The notes below the pieces were generated by a model, which worked only from the letters and a program-made list of their open reading frames with translations, did not search any database and was not told the origin of the DNA. DNA of 5,301 bases from Alphaproteobacteria bacterium. Lineage in GTDB: Bacteria; Pseudomonadota; Alphaproteobacteria; UBA2136; UBA6156. The DNA lies in NCBI GenBank assembly GCA_020249005.1, contig JADCGN010000121.1:1-5301 (forward strand), in the 5' to 3' direction. Positions 5,091-5,301 of the stretch are shown one piece after another. A program made the translations under genes and the position numbers. Position 1 is the first letter of the stretch. The number at the start of each line of letters is the position of its first letter.

Positions 5091-5301
5091 ATGGCTTCTG
5101 CTGCTGCTTCCCGTCGCGCCACCTCCCTGGCGGCTAATCCCACCCATGCCACGTCGGCCGCGCCTCGGCCTTGGCCCACCCGGCTGGCCCAATGGCTGAT
5201 CCTGCTCTTTGCCGCCACGGTACCGCTGTATTTTGACCTCAACGTGCCCGAAGTCAGCGGCGATATCCGCTGGCAGGCCACCACCGTGTTTGCCGGGCTG
5301 A
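5091..5301 (+). CDS. Membrane protein, N-terminal part (cut by window edge)
   Basis: From ATG 5091 the frame is open for 70 codons to the right edge; an in-frame TAG at 5043-5045 (the stop of the gene before) bounds it upstream. A Ser/Ala-rich, basic head of about 30 residues precedes a hydrophobic helix (LAQWLILLFAATVPLYF, residues 32-48). A short polar segment follows (DLNVPEVSGDIRW), and then a second hydrophobic run starts (QATTVFAGL). The layout, a first helix, a Pro-containing loop, then a Trp leading into helix two, resembles the start of DASS/SLC13-type anion transporters, but 70 residues are too few to assign a family. The head has alanine and serine codon runs and may not be conserved. 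No strong ribosome binding site precedes the ATG; GTG 5082 is an alternative. Confidence 0.5.
   Translation, partial: MASAAASRRATSLAANPTHATSAAPRPWPTRLAQWLILLFAATVPLYFDLNVPEVSGDIRWQATTVFAGL

Noticed and set aside
5042..5284. 80-codon minus-strand frame at the right edge
   Set aside because: It is opposite the plus-strand membrane-protein frame, which has the clear hydrophobic helix; the minus translation is Arg/Ala-rich with no motif.

Overview
The window looks like chromosomal DNA from a GC-rich proteobacterium. The gene order pal - cpoB - tilS, read on the minus strand, is an arrangement known from Alphaproteobacteria, where ftsH usually follows tilS. The Pal sequence, with its EGHADERGTREYNLALGDRRA-like core, also fits that class. 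The assignment rests on synteny and recalled family features only, so it is moderate, and no genus can be named.

Left half (1-2538, minus strand): a compact unit reads right to left. It begins with pal (peptidoglycan-associated outer-membrane lipoprotein), followed by cpoB/ybgF (periplasmic coiled-coil/TPR partner of Tol-Pal), tilS (tRNA-Ile lysidine synthase) and the first about 71 codons of a ComEC/Rec2-like DNA-uptake membrane protein that leaves the window at base 1. Gaps are short: 37 bp from pal to the favoured cpoB start, 24 bp from cpoB to tilS, and a 16-bp overlap from tilS into the comEC-like frame. Two RNA structures sit on the junctions. One is an intrinsic-terminator-shaped hairpin plus U-run lying inside the cpoB signal-peptide codons. 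The other is a small hairpin over the tilS start. tolQRAB is not adjacent and ftsH does not follow tilS.

Centre (2539-2827): a divergent intergenic region of about 290 bp with a perfect TATAAT box on the plus strand that overlaps a TATAAA box on the minus strand. It also holds an imperfect hairpin and a short tandem repeat.

Right half: a plus-strand gene (2828-4129) fuses an XRE-type helix-turn-helix to a class I SAM-dependent methyltransferase through an unrecognised helical region. Its last third is AT-richer and contains all of its AGA/AGG arginine codons. It meets a minus-strand gene (4126-4542) for a small protein with the core motif of the plant 'glycine-rich domain-containing protein-like' family, and both stop codons share one TTAA. 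Upstream of that gene is a perfect 14-bp palindrome resembling a GntR/FadR-type operator. Two plus-strand genes end the window: a 107-residue hypothetical protein (4722-5045) and the N-terminus of a membrane protein (from 5091) cut off by the right edge.

The left unit joins envelope integrity (Pal, CpoB) with a housekeeping tRNA-modification gene and a competence-type gene. The right-hand genes have no evident pathway in common. I see no rRNA, tRNA, CRISPR array, insertion sequence or phage genes. The most unusual items are the terminator inside the cpoB reading frame and the HTH-methyltransferase fusion.
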